Below, piece after piece: positions 12,801-23,638 of a DNA stretch of 64,000 nucleotides. The stretch comes from Bolinopsis microptera. Taxonomy: Eukaryota; Ctenophora; Tentaculata; Lobata; Bolinopsidae. A program made the position numbers and the translations under genes. Positions within the stretch are counted from its first letter, which is position 1; every line of letters starts with the position of its first letter. The stretch is taken from positions 14,459,628 through 14,523,627 of the forward strand of contig NC_087075.1 of assembly GCF_026151205.1 (NCBI RefSeq), given 5' to 3'. The notes beneath the pieces are model-generated. The model saw only the letters and a list, made by a program, of their open reading frames with translations, ran no database searches and was not told the origin of the DNA.

Positions 12801-15800
12801 GTAACATCACACTATCCACTCTGCACCAGGATAACATACGTTAGATAACCTTATAACCTTTTCTTAACTTACATGATTATATACTGTACAGTGTACAGTG
12901 AACCCTGCTTCTAGCAACATCACACTATCCACTCTGCACCAGGATAACGTACGTTAGATAACCTTATATAATATACTGTACAGTGAACCCTGCTTCTAGC
13001 AACATCACACTATCCACTCTGCACCAGGATAACATACGTTAGATAACCTTATATAATATACTGTACAGTGAACCCTGCTTCTAGCAACATCACACTATCC
13101 ACTCTGCACCAGGATAACATACGTTAGATAACCTTACATAATATACTGTACAGTGAACCCTGCTTCTAGCAACATCACACTATCCACTCTGCACCAGGAT
13201 AACATACGTTAGACAACCTTATATAATATACTGTACAGTGAACCCTGCTTCTAGCAACATCACACTATCCACTCTGCACCAGGATAACATACGTTAGATA
13301 ACCTTATATAATATACTGTACAGTGAACCCTGCTTCTAGCAACATCACACTATCCACTCTGCGCCAGGATAACATACGTTAGATAACGTTATATAATATA
13401 CTGTACAGTGAACCCTGCTTCTAGCAACATCACACTATCCACTCTGCACCAGGATAACATACGTTAGATAACGTTATATAATATACTGTACAGTGAACCC
13501 TGCTTCTAGCAACATCACACTATCTACTCTGCACCAGGAAAACATACGTTAGATAACCTTATAACGTTTTCTTAACTTATATAATACTAGAAAGCCCGTG
13601 GTCACAGGGAGGACGCTAATAGTATTCTTTGGTAGTCAGTTTTCATAGCATCAACAAATATCCGTCACAACCGAAGATACAGCCAATTAAAATGTAGCTC
13701 GTACTAAACACAGCGTAATATCAACAAAACCGATCAAAATGACGTTAAAACAATCATTGCACGTGCACGTAAAAACCCTCGTTACCATGGTTACTTTGCA
13801 ACTTCATATTTCTCATCTATTTGCACGTGGGCGGTCGTACAGACATACAAAAATAATTCTTTGAATTATATATATAACTAGAAAACCCGTGGTAACAGGG
13901 AGGAACCTAATAGTATTCTTTGGAAGTAAGTTCAAATCGTTTCAAAAAGTATTCATCCCCACCGAAGATACAGCCGATAAAAATGTAGCTCGCACTGAAC
14001 ACAACGTAATTACCACAAAACCGATCAAAATGACGTTAAAACAATCTTTGCACGTGCATGTGTGCATTAAAACACCGTTGCTATGGAACGTTTTGCCTTT
14101 GGTTGTTACCTAAATTCCTATTTCTCGCCTAATTTGCACGTGGGCGGTCGTACAGACATACAAAAATAATTCTTTGAATTATAGTAGAGATAATATACTG
14201 TACAGTGTACAATACTGGAGCTCTTAACTTACATAATATACTGTAGTCTGTACAGTGTACAATACTGGAGCTTGAGAAGGTCAACAAGGACTACAGTTGT
14301 AGAAAGTTATGGATAACTAATTAATCAAGTAATTAATTAGTAGTTGCTAATTACCCAGTCCCACAGGCAGCATCCAGTACGTTCTGAACATCATGCTCTT
14401 TAAGAAGCTTTACCATATTCTCCTTGTATTCTCCTGTCCGTTTCTTCCCTGATGTGATCGTTCACTTATCATCTTCACTTTACTTTATTCTTTGACATGT
14501 TCAGACAATGTTAACAAATTGATTTATCTATGGTGCTGGTAACTGGTTTAGCCGAAATTATGTGCGAAGACAAACCACCAATAATCGATTAAGTTATTAA
14601 CCAAATATTTCAGATAAACTTACCCCCGATGTATAGATTCCACACTTGAGCTGCCTTCCCATCACTGTACTGATCCTGAACACCTGTAAAACAGAGTGAT
14701 CATGGGATAGTCACGTGATCATGGAATAGTCACGTGATAATGGGATAGTCACGTGATCATGGGATAGTCACGTGATCATGGGATAGTCACGTGATCATGG
14801 AATAGTCACGTGATCATGGGATAGTCACGTGATCATGGGATAGTCACGTGATCATGGGATAGTCACGTGATCATGGGATAGTCACGTGATCATGGGATAG
14901 TCACGTGATCATGGGATAGTCACGTGATCATGGGATAGTCACGTGATCATGGGATAGTCACGTGATCATGGGATAGTCACGTGATCATGGGATAGTCACG
15001 TGATCATGGAATAGTCACGTGATCATGGGATAGTCACGTGATTATGGGATAGTCACGTGAACATGGAATAGTCACGTGAACATGGAATAGTCACGTGATC
15101 ATGGGATAGTCACGTGAACATGGAATAGTCACGTGATCATGGGATAGTCACGTGATTATGGGATAGTCACGTGATCATGGGATAGTCACGTGAACATGGG
15201 ATAGTCACGTGAACATGGGATAGTCACGTGATCATGGGATAGTCACGTGATCATGGGATAGTCACGTGATCATGGAATATTCACGTGATCATGGGATAGT
15301 CACGTGATCATGGGATAGTCACGTGATCATGGGATAGTCACATGATCATGGAATAGTCACGTGATCATGGGATAGTCACGTGATCATGGAATAGTCACAT
15401 GATCATGGAATAGTCACGTGATCATGGGATAGTCACGTGATCATGGGATAGTCACATGATCATGGAATAGTCACGTGATCATGGGATAGTAACGTGATCA
15501 TGGGATAGTTAAGACGACCAATAAGTGGCGTCCAGGTGAGGTCATTGACCACTCTAGCTTTCCCAATTTTAAGTGCCGGTCAGATATTTTGCACATGTCA
15601 TGCACATCACGATATGAAATTCACGTCATAAACTAACGAAAGAGGACGTTCTTTCTGGAACTTCTACTAATAAGTAAAATTAGGTACCATTAACTAATTG
15701 CGTTGTCATCCCCATTACTCCAAATTAATACCAAGTTGTGTTTCTAAACCTATTATCAACTAGTTTCTAACAAGAACATATTCTTTCAAAGCGACAATCG

Positions 15801-18800
15801 CTTAACGAAACAAACTAACCGACTGCTTATTAAAGTAAAAGTAATCATCTGTATTAAAATTAGAATCTGTATCACCACCATGCACGGAATTATGTAGATC
15901 AATCTCCAACTGCTTGTCAAAGTGCCCCACTAAAAGTATGAACCGTGCTATAAATTATCGACAAGAATTAGATGAGTAAGATTCAATTGTTATGCGTGTC
16001 GACTCTCAAGCTAGTGCTTCTCTTTATTTTTTTCATGAAGGAGAGTGATCGATAAAATGCATCCTCAAGATTATCTGTTTTTGTCAATCATCCAGTTCTA
16101 ACGATAAAGACAAAATTGGTTTTTTGTTTGGCTTTGTTTCAGTTTTTGCTACTGAATAATGAATATAAGTTGGTCTTCAGCCATATGTTAATTTTCTACC
16201 AAACATATCTCGGGACTCTTGGACCAAATGACCTCAGAACATAGATCGTTATTATGTATGATACAAAATTATGGAGCAGCGTGGCAAAGCTGTGTCAAGG
16301 GCCCTCAGGGAGATACTGTAGAGTCTTTGTATAAGTTAAAATAGAGTTTCATACCTGCTTTCTCCATTTTATCCCAATGCAATTTATTCCTTAAAACTCT
16401 TAATGCTCAATTGAAACAAAACTAAATTTACTTTCACGAATTAAATGATTATCTAACGTCAGAATGTTCCTGACAGCATATCATAAGGAATGACGTCATT
16501 AATTATGAACAAAGAATCGGTTTCACATTATTATCGTGAGGGGCTTAGAGTTCCTCAAGAATTCGTCACGAACAACGGACCTTTCTTACCGAAATTGACG
16601 TGACAGGTTTATATATATTATTTATTTCTCTGATACTTATTGGTCGCTGCATTTAAATTCGGAGCATTGTGGAATGTGGGGCTTAAACCATCCATTTTTG
16701 GAACAAACTGGGAAGTATGAATAAATACAATTTTTAATGTTGTTGTTAGTCATGATTAATTTGTTTGTTTGAAAACCAGTTTTTTGCTGGTACCCATAAG
16801 GGTTTTGGAACCAATATATAATAAATTGTATGAATAAATCAAATCCCCGTGGGGCACGCAACATTCAAGATCTAGTTGCAAGCACATGTTATAAAACATT
16901 GTAAAATAGCCTCAAGACCAGAACTGCATATTGCTTGGGCTTTCAGCCCAGTTTGCTCAACAGTTCGTGGCCTACTTACCTAACTTAAAACCTTAGTGCA
17001 ATGCTTGCAACAACTAAAATCTTACTCTATAACTAAGTTACCCTATTACGTATAATCTAGAAGAGTGATGCAAAAAGTCAACTGATAACGCAACACAGTC
17101 TAATCATACTCTTATCAGTAGTTCCTCTAACCTCTGTTATCAGATATACAAAAAGTTTTAACTCCATGAAATTAACGCCACACACATACACAAATGCTTG
17201 ACTTTCTCAAATAATTAGTCACTCAGCGACACAAACTTTGTTGTTTTTTATGTAATATTTCTTGCTCGGGTCCTTCTTGATTCCCTCTTTCATTTCCTGT
17301 ACGAGCTTTTGGCGAGAGATTCGCTCATCCTGCGACCTGTCTGGAGATAAGTAGAGTTTGTTGTAGTTGAAATTGTAGTCTGCCACATCAACCGATTTCA
17401 AGACTTTTGCTCTGCTCAGAAATTCTCGTACAATTTCAGGATCTCGCAAAGTAACTTTTATCGGCCGTGATCGAGGGCTGTCAGACTTCTTTACTCCCAC
17501 TCTCTCAATGTTTGTTATAGTCGGCCTTCCAATGAACTTCATAAAACCCCAAATATCACCCACGAGATCCCGTTCGTTCATTTCTTGCTCTTCACATTCG
17601 AGCTGTTCTGGGGCCCCGAAGATGATAAAGTTTTTCGACCGATCATCTTCTGTAATCGCCGATTTCACAGCCATTTTGATTTTAGCTGGAGATATATTAG
17701 TAAAGGGAAAAGTGGCATTCCGTTGGATTTGAATGTTCACAAGGATTTCTCAACGGAATATGGTAGTTAGGACCCCTACGAACATAATTAGACTTGTTGC
17801 CAATTTTGTATCTCAACAGAAACACCACTTTTACCACTTTTTACCACCTCTGTACCACCTTTCTGGTTTGCCAAATATCTTTAGTTGTGAACATCGTAGA
17901 AGGCTGCAAATTAACCTAGAATGTTTATCTTATCAAGGAGTAAAACTTTTGTATCAAAAATTTTTACATTGGACAATCAGCTAATTGGATAATTACCAAT
18001 TAGTTAATCACCAAAAAAAGTGAAAATTTTTTATTGGCTCAAAATGATTGAAATCGTTTGAAACACGGAGAAATGTAGTTTTTAGAAAAACTTCAAAAAT
18101 TTTTCACTTACAAATTTTTTTCGAGACTTGGAAAAAAAGTTTGAAAATTTGAAAATATTTTTTTCCGCCAAAGGTGATCGAATTGCATGAAACGTGAATA
18201 AAAATGCTTTGGAGTAAAACTTCGAAGATTTTTAGATTGGGGAATTCTAAAATCATCAATATTTGAAGTTGGAGTTCAGTAAATCTCGACATATTTTAGT
18301 AATTAGGAATAGCTTAGCGGAAAGGGCTGAACCTGAAAAAGGTTAACCACACAATATTAGAGTTTCATAACTAATTACAATACAGCTTTATCAAATTCCA
18401 CATAAAGAAACAGCACAAAAGGACCATTTAAGATCGAACCGATTTTACCTGCTGTTCTATCATTTTATTGATTTCAATGATCAAAACCTCTGTACTGTCA
18501 ATCTTGCCAATCTATACCGGGTAACTGAATGTACCGGACCTTTTTATTTACCTCTATAATTAGACCCAGTTGTGCAAGAAATCCGATTTCTCACAGGGGT
18601 TTCTTTTAACTGTGCACTTTTTGTCACTCTCGCAAGAGGCCCGGTATTATAGGGGGGTATAGGAAGCGTAAATATACCTTCCATCATCCACTGTGGCTTT
18701 TTTGTATTGTGAATGCGCATGCCGCTTCGTTTGCTATGCCAGATACCTCAAATAACCCCCATATCTCATTACCAGGGTCGGGATAGAGCTGGAGATAGCA

Positions 18801-21600
18801 TCGAGAGGTTGCTAGAAATAGCTAGATTTAGAGTAAACTGGTGGTAGCTGGGTGGTGCTAGCATGGATGTAGCAGAACGTAGCTACACGGGGTTTCATTG
18901 GAGTTGGTTATTTTAATGGCCAAAGAGTGCCGGAACTAAAGTTACTTAAGATTGCAGTTGAGGGGCAGTGTGAACCACGGTGTAGTCACGGACACAGAGC
19001 TACAGTGCAGGAGTACTGCAAAAGAACAGTGCAAGTGATACAGTCTGCAACAGTAAAACGCCGACAAAGCTAGACTTAGAGTGAACTGATGAAAGCTGGG
19101 TGGTGCTAAAATGGAGGTGGCAGAACGTACTAGTACTACATGATGAAAACAGGAAAACTAAGGCTGGTTGAGACCTAAAAAGATGTAATCTTTCCTGATA
19201 GATCCAGTGAAGAGCGAGTAGCGAAGAGTTTGATCATTAACCTAAAGCTCTAAAGAAGAAAAGGGCTAAAGAGACTCGCTTAGGTACGGCAAGGTCTGTA
19301 GCCTTGATAAGAAGATACCATGAAGTAATTCATGCGGAAAAGTCGATTTATATAAACGGTTTCGTTGGATCTAAAAGGGGTGGGTCAGTCTCTCTGTTTT
19401 CATCAGATTCTGATAAAAGGCTGTTAAGCTCAGGACGGTGATCTTAATAGGTCGGATAGCTGTACCTGGTTGCTTCCAGCCCACCCTTGTCGCTTGAAAA
19501 TAAGTTCTCACCCCACCTCTTCCAAAAATGCAGTTACCAGAGCAGGAAACTCTTCTTCCTCCTCTTCTTTCAACCCAAACACAATCAGGTTCCAGCTCCT
19601 CTCCTCCTCTGCAGCCACAATCTTATCTCCTTCTTCGGCGTTTTACTGTTGCAGACTGTATCACTTGCACTGTTCTTTTGCAGTACTCCTGCACTGTAGC
19701 TCTGTGTCCGTGACTACACCGTGGTTCACACTGCCCCTCAACTGCAATCTTAAGTAACTTTAGTTCCGGCACTCTTTGGCCATTAAAATAACCAACTCCA
19801 ATGAAACCCCGTGTAGCTACGTTCTGCTACATCCATGCTAGCACCACCCAGCTACCACCAGTTTACTCTAAATCTAGCTATTTCTAGCAACCTCTCGATG
19901 CTATCTCCAGCTCTATCCCGACCCTGGTAATGAGATATGGGGGTTATTTGAGGTATCTGGCATAGCAAACGAAGCGGCATGCGCATTCACAATACAAAAA
20001 AGCCACAGTGGATGATGGAAGGTATATTTACGCTTCCTATACCCCCCTATAATACCGGGCCTCTTGCGAGAGTGACAAAAAGTGCACAGTTAAAAGAAAC
20101 CCCTGTGAGAAATCGGATTTCTTGCACAACTGGGTCTAATTATAGAGGTAAATAAAAAGGTCCGGTACATTCAGATACCCGGTATAGATTGGCAAGATTG
20201 ACAGTACAGAGGTTTTGATCATTGAAATCAATAAAATGATAGAACAGCAGGTAAAATCGGTTCGATCTTAAATGGTCCTTTTGTGCTGTTTCTTTATGTG
20301 GAATTTGATAAAGCTGTATTGTAATTAGTTATGAAACTCTAATATTGTGTGGTTAACCTTTTTCAGGTTCAGCCCTTTCCGCTAAGCTATTCCTAATTAC
20401 TAAAATATGTCGAGATTTACTGAACTCCAACTTCAAATATTGATGATTTTAGAATTCCCCAATCTAAAAATCTTCGAAGTTTTACTGCAAAGCATTTTTA
20501 TTCACGTTTCATGCAATTCGATCACCTTTGGCGGAAAAAAATATTTTCAAATTTTCAAACTTTTTTTCCAAGTCTCGAAAAAAATTTGTAAGTGAAAAAT
20601 TTTTGAAGTTTTTCTAAAAACTACATTTCTCCGTGTTTCAAACGATTTCAATCATTTTGAGCCAATAAAAAATTTTCACTTTTTTTGGTGATTAACTAAT
20701 TGGTAATTATCCAATTAGCTGATTGTCCAATGTAAAAATTTTTGATACAAAAGTTTTACTCCTTGATAAGATAAACATTCTAGGTTAATTTGCAGCCTTC
20801 TACGATGTTCACAACTAAAGATATTTGGCAAACCAGAAAGGTGGTACAGAGGTGGTAAAAAGTGGTAAAAGTGGTGTTTCTGTTGAGATACAAAATTGGC
20901 AACAAGTCTAATTATGTTCGTAGGGGTCCTAACTACCATATTCCGTTGAGAAATCCTTGTGAACATTCAAATCCAACGGAACCCTTAAATCGACCACTTT
21001 TCCCCTTACTATATCATTAGCTACGCTGTTATTCTTCACAACATCTGTAAACAGTTTCATTTCTGTTTTCACTTAATATTTGATAAATTATTACTTTTAA
21101 ATTTGATGGAGAAATAGTTACTGTATATTTTTCCATGTAGTGCCATGATACTTTGTAGACATTAGTGATGATGTTATGTCATAATTTTTACTTTACTTTA
21201 CTATCTATGATACATCCAGCGGATAATTATGTCTTAACGCTTAATCGTGAAGTGTACAATTATTAACCTCATGAAAAAAGTTGGGCCTTTATTGAGCAAC
21301 AGCCAGCAAGTTAGGGTTTCTTTCTTGCATCCAGGATAAAAACTTCGTAAAAATCAATGAACAGGTTACAGATTTTAGTTTTGACTATTACAACCTTGTC
21401 ATCCTTAATTATAGAACACGATTGAAAATGAGTTTATTATTATATTTTATGAATTGTTTTACATCTTTTTATTCTGTAAAATGTGCTAAAATTAAATTTC
21501 TTGTTTCATTGATTTAATCGTATAGTTTCATACCTGAAGCAGCAATACCCAAACTTCTTGTTCGGAATACCCCATCTACTTTTGGTTTCTGATTAGCCAT
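6876..21600 (-). CDS. GNMT: Glycine N-methyltransferase, nine exons, complete
   Basis: GNMT transfers a methyl group from S-adenosylmethionine to glycine, giving sarcosine; in animals it is a cytosolic tetramer that controls the SAM/SAH ratio. Nine exons join in frame with GT...AG ends: 21534-21600, 14624-14683, 14355-14448, 12690-12820, 12100-12230, 11824-11961, 7461-7564, 7276-7326, 6876-7041 (942 nt, 313 aa; vertebrate GNMT is about 295 aa). Family marks seen: N-terminal [32 protein letters not shown]-binding [23 protein letters not shown], [16 protein letters not shown] [25 protein letters not shown], and C-terminal [13 protein letters not shown] ... YYVHVLKK. No stop or frameshift is present, so the gene looks functional. 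Intron 1 is about 6.9 kb and holds a foldback transposon; introns 2-6 hold minisatellites that abut several splice sites. A possible alternative first exon lies at 16355-16367. Confidence 0.95.
7827..7993. mobile_element. hAT-like MITE in GNMT intron 6
   Basis: The 167-bp element has perfect 15-bp terminal inverted repeats (CCCACATCCAGAAAG). It is flanked by GTTGTAAG (7819-7826) and GCTGTAAG (7994-8001), an 8-bp target duplication with one mismatch, as expected for the hAT superfamily. The ends resemble those of the 625-bp element at 46402-47026 (CCCATATCCACA), and both carry GGAGGAAATTT motifs inside. Confidence 0.75.
8399..8463 (+). repeat. Short tandem repeat, 23-bp unit x3
   Basis: Three copies of a unit containing AAGGAAGAAATAAGTATT. 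It lies in GNMT intron 6 and encodes nothing. Confidence 0.8.
8536..8850 (+). repeat. Dispersed repeat family C, copy 1
   Basis: Starts near GCTAGGATTGACAACAAG and ends near GGCAACGAATATTA. A second copy at about 22685-24040 matches over the full length but is split by a LINE insertion, which makes this copy the empty-site reference. No coding region was seen; terminal structure is unclear. Confidence 0.7.
8862..8883 (+). repeat. Poly(C) run
   Basis: Twenty-two consecutive C residues in GNMT intron 6. Length is likely to be unreliable in the assembly. Confidence 0.9.
8884..10975. other. GNMT intron 6 spacer, no gene recognised
   Basis: AT-rich intronic sequence. A weak pair of inverted ends (GAGCTACGCCCCAGAAA near 8931 and its rough complement near 9490) hints at another MITE. 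The block TTCAAATTTCTGATTGTTTCTGAATA near 9523 recurs near 41166. A short tandem duplication with CGTAATCGCTTGATTTCT is at 10770-10815. Confidence 0.4.
10976..11045 (+). repeat. 8-bp tandem repeat (CATTCTTA)n
   Basis: About nine copies of the octamer in GNMT intron 6. It reads open in all frames for that reason only. Confidence 0.9.
11448..11830 (+). repeat. Minisatellite overlapping the GNMT exon 6 donor
   Basis: Irregular array of AGTAAC-CTGGTAGTA-AACTGGTAGTAACTTAG type units. On the gene's strand it reads TACTACCAG|GTTACTAC again and again. The first occurrence is the true end of exon 6 (Tyr-Tyr-Gln codons) with its 5' splice site at 11823/11824. At least six further copies of this exon-end-plus-donor string follow in the intron. 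Confidence 0.8.
12260..12678 (+). repeat. (AGGTAAG)n array, about 60 copies
   Basis: A 7-bp unit repeated for 419 bp with a single visible variant (GGGTAAG). On the plus strand every unit is an exact AG|GTAAG 5' splice-site consensus. On the GNMT strand it reads CTTACCT, a pyrimidine-rich tract filling most of intron 4 between exon 4 (ends 12690) and exon 5 (starts 12230). Confidence 0.95.
12887..13560 (-). repeat. 85-bp tandem repeat made of the GNMT exon 4 acceptor
   Basis: Eight units, most exactly 85 bp apart. On the gene's strand each unit has a branch-point-like TCTAAC, a 3' splice site CTGGTGCAG and the first ~40 nt of exon 4 (GTGGATAGTGTGATG...GGTTCACTGT), then an AT-rich filler. The true exon 4 at 12690-12820 is the last copy and is the only one that continues into full coding sequence. 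Differences are few, so the array is young or homogenised. Confidence 0.9.
13588..14182 (+). mobile_element. Two tandem copies of a ~290-bp SINE/MITE-like element
   Basis: Each copy starts ACTAGAAARCCCGTGGT.ACAGGGAGGA and ends GGTCGTACAGACATACAAAA then ATAATTCTTTGAATTATA. Copies run 13588-13867 and 13877-14182 at roughly 85% similarity by eye. The 5' end of a third copy is at 48704-48760. No coding frame. The short palindromic head and ACAGACATACA tail resemble small non-autonomous elements of other invertebrates, but the class is not established. Confidence 0.6.
14697..15511 (+). repeat. 19-bp minisatellite with CACGTG, about 43 copies
   Basis: Unit GGGATAGTCACGTGATCAT with scattered single-base variants. 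Every unit carries the E-box palindrome in the context GTCACGTGAT. The array begins only about 14 bp upstream of the GNMT exon 2 acceptor (14683/14684, minus strand), so it must contain or displace that intron's branch point. Confidence 0.95.
15512..17218. other. GNMT intron 1 spacer
   Basis: AT-rich intronic DNA without a recognised gene apart from the 13-nt candidate alternative exon at 16355-16367. No strong repeat was noticed. Confidence 0.4.
16355..16367 (-). CDS. GNMT: Possible alternative first exon of GNMT
   Basis: On the minus strand ATG GAG AAA GCA G is followed by GTATGAAAC. It ends in phase 1, exactly what exon 2 needs, and the donor context is the same as that of exon 1 (G|GTATGAAAC at 21533). 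It would replace the 22-residue N-terminus by Met-Glu-Lys-Ala. The N-terminal segment helps form the GNMT tetramer, so such an isoform would differ in assembly. Transcript data are needed; chance is quite possible for so short a match. Confidence 0.25.
17219..17698 (-). pseudogene. LINE ORF1-type protein, split by a foldback element
   Basis: The minus frame encodes an RNA-binding ORF1-like protein: [18 protein letters not shown] (RRM-like core), RVGVKK, RPIKVTL, then [18 protein letters not shown] and a lysine-rich C-terminus ending at 17219. Its N-terminal continuation lies at 21066-21011 ([20 protein letters not shown]), on the far side of the 3.3-kb foldback element; the two parts join as NDI-SPAKIK. 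ORF1 proteins coat LINE RNA and accompany it to the nucleus. No reverse transcriptase follows, and the frame has a stop just before the preserved start, so this is a relic. Similar to the intact frame at 26593-27474. Confidence 0.7.
17699..21010. mobile_element. Foldback element with ~1.35-kb inverted arms
   Basis: Left arm about 17699-19063 and right arm about 19636-21010 are near-identical reverse complements with only scattered mismatches and one indel near the tips. The ends are AGTAARGGGAAAAGTGG. A spacer of about 570 bp separates the arms; it holds a diverged direct copy of arm sequence (GCTGGGTGGTGCTA, near 19090) and a minus-strand LINE ORF1 fragment. The element lies inside an ORF1 relic; the flanking target sequence shows ATAT on both sides but no longer clean duplication. 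No transposase is encoded, so it is non-autonomous. The small mirrored frames inside the arms have no family signature. Confidence 0.75.
19495..19640 (-). pseudogene. LINE ORF1 fragment in foldback spacer
   Basis: Minus-strand translation gives [20 protein letters not shown], the RRM-like start of the same ORF1 family as 17219-17698 and 26593-27474, before a stop. Only about 40 residues remain. Confidence 0.55.
21011..21066 (-). pseudogene. N-terminal piece of the split LINE ORF1
   Basis: Encodes [20 protein letters not shown] up to the edge of the foldback element; continues at 17698. A stop precedes it immediately upstream, so the copy was probably 5' truncated before the second insertion. 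Confidence 0.55.
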
Positions 21601-22214
21601 CCTTTACTGCAAAATTTGTAAAGGTTAGTAAAAATGTTGGGAAATGTAACAAATAAAATGTCTACAGTGACAACATTGTCATATTGTGTCTGTACAAGAG
21701 GCAGAATTGAATAACAAGAGAACAGTTTGGTCTAGTGTCAGTAGTTCGACTGTTGTAGGTACCGACTGTAAAAAACCAAGCATAAGACCCAACCATGGAC
21801 ATTCGACAGTGACTAAATAACGAGAATTTAAAAAGCAATAATAGTTTTAAACTAATTACAACACTACAACTCTACAAATCTATTACATTTATTGAGAATT
21901 ATGTAATGTAACGCGATGGAAGTATTTTAAGCGGGCAAATCCTGTCCAAACCCAGGATGCACGACATAAAGAATTCGTTTTAACTTGTTTGTATGAAAAG
22001 CATCAATATAATTAATTTTATCTATCCCAGAATGAATTTACCTCTGTTAGTCATAAATAGAACAACAACAACAACAACAATATTGCCTATCTTTGACAAT
22101 TTCTGTTGATCAAATAGATGTTATTAGAATTAAAATTAGAATGAAATTTACAAAGCAATACAATAAGAAATGTTCCACAATAAGAAGAATTCTCCAATTA
22201 GAGACTAATATTAT
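21601..22214. other. GNMT 5' flank and spacer
   Basis: Contains the presumed GNMT promoter on the minus strand. No clear TATA box at the expected distance from 21600 was seen. A short (AAC)n run lies at 22062-22080. Confidence 0.35.
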
Positions 22215-22286
22215 GACTCCGTGGCGCAACGGTAGCGCGTCTGACTCCAGATCAGAAGGTTGCATGTTCAAATCACGTCGGGGTCA
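22215..22286 (+). tRNA. tRNA-Trp(CCA)
   Basis: Seventy-two nucleotides fold as a standard cloverleaf: acceptor GACTCCG/CGGGGTC with one T-G wobble, D arm GGCGCAACGGTAGCGC, anticodon loop CTCCAGA with CCA, T arm with TTCAAAT. The sequence is almost identical to animal tRNA-Trp genes and contains intact A and B boxes for RNA polymerase III. There is no intron. The first run of four T residues downstream is only at about 22371, so the terminator is unusually distant. Confidence 0.97.
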
Positions 22287-22751
22287 AAATGATGTTTATG
22301 GCTGTTGGAGAAGTGGTAGGTTTCATAATTTATTGTTTGATAGTGCAAAGTGCAAACCATGTAAAAAAATTTTAAAAGTAAGTTAGAAGGTCTTGCATGC
22401 ATAGTGGGACATTTGAAATAATAAGGTTTAAGAGCTGCTAATGCCATCAATCCCTGGGTTGAGCCTAGGACTTTATTGGATATATGCTGCCTCACCGTCG
22501 ACTAACCCGAATTATCAATACACTGTGATTAAGGGTTAAATGAGGATTAACCCTGACAAAAGACACTGTATTGGGGTGTTTTGTTTAAATCAGATAAGAT
22601 TATTAAAAGCACAATTATTATTTACGGTATGTTTCATTTTTGTTAAACTTTTGATAAGCAGTGCACTAAGGACAAGGCCATTGGCTAGGATTGACAACAA
22701 AGGGGCATGAGTGAAAAGTAACTTAGATAAGATGAGAAAAAAGGCACCACA

Positions 22752-23638
22752 AAGCTGGTACAAGAGCATGGGTCAAGAGCTTGGCTAACATGTCTCCCCA
22801 TTCAACAGCTAGGGTATGCTTACAGCAAGCAAGACTTCAGAGATGCTGTTCATCTACGTGGTATGGTTGGGACATCCCCAACACCCCAAGATTTTGCGAT
22901 TGTGGGGTGTTGCAAGAATGATCATAATCATATCCTCAACTGTAAGAGAGGGGGGTATGTGAACTACAGTCATAACAACGTGAGAGACTCTGTTGCTGAA
23001 TACCTTAGGCTGGTGACCAAGGATGTGAGGATTGAGCCCCTTTTAACACCTATAGAATCAGCCAACTTCCAACAAAAGGGAAACAATGCTGATAAGGCTA
23101 GGCTCGATATATCAGCAAGAGGAGTGTGGAGCACATTTAAGAGGACTTTCTTTGATTTGCGCATTTTCAATCCTAAATTGCCTACATATCAAGGAAAGAC
23201 CATACCACAGCTCTACACTCTGCACGAGAATGAGAAAAATAACAAGTACATGAACCGAGTGCTACAATTGGAGAAAGCGTCATTCGTCCCCCTTGTATTT
23301 ACCACTACAGGAGGAATGGCACCTGAGGCCAAGCGTTTCATAAGGAGACTTGCTGTGTTGATTGCCACCAAGACCACAGCCAGGTGATGTGTAACATCAG
23401 GACATGCCTGAGCATGGATATAATGAGGAGTGTGCTAGTAGCAGTTAGAGGTGTACGTGGAAAGGCAAAGAAGGCATGGACCACCCGTATATCCAATGTC
23501 TCCTTCAACCTGATACCTGAGGAGAAGAGCTACGAGGGATAGATGATATCTATTGCTCAGGATCTACGATTGTGCTCTGCCAATTGCATCACTTGATTTA
23601 ATTTATTGTATATATATATATATACTGTTTGCCAACAA
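22752..23638 (+). mobile_element. 5'-truncated LINE insertion with 15-bp target duplication
   Basis: The insertion is flanked by AAAAAAGGCACCACA at 22737-22751 and 23639-23653; the empty-site family C copy at 8585 has a single version. It carries the last ~225 codons of a LINE reverse-transcriptase polyprotein and a short AT-rich 3' tail with a (TA)n run. This is the classic product of target-primed reverse transcription. Confidence 0.8.
22863..23542 (+). pseudogene. C-terminal end of a LINE reverse-transcriptase protein
   Basis: The frame opens with a Cys/His knuckle (CCKNDHNHILNCKRGG), then ARLDISARGVW...FFDLRIFNP...HENEKNNKY...SFVPLVFTTTGG and RFIRRLAVLIATK. This block is common downstream of the RT in invertebrate LINEs; the spaced acidic residues LDI / FFDLRI are reminiscent of a PD-(D/E)XK nuclease, which is inference. 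The frame breaks at 23388, and the family's last stretch (CNIRTCLSMDIMRSVLVAVRG ... stop at 23542) continues in another frame. The RT domain itself is missing. Confidence 0.75.

Noticed and set aside
14697-15511. CRISPR-like array
   Set aside because: Units are head to tail without unique spacers, in an animal intron; it is a minisatellite.
17733-20966. Mirrored small frames in the foldback arms as genes
   Set aside because: They occur as identical pairs only because the arms are inverted copies, and none has a domain or good composition.
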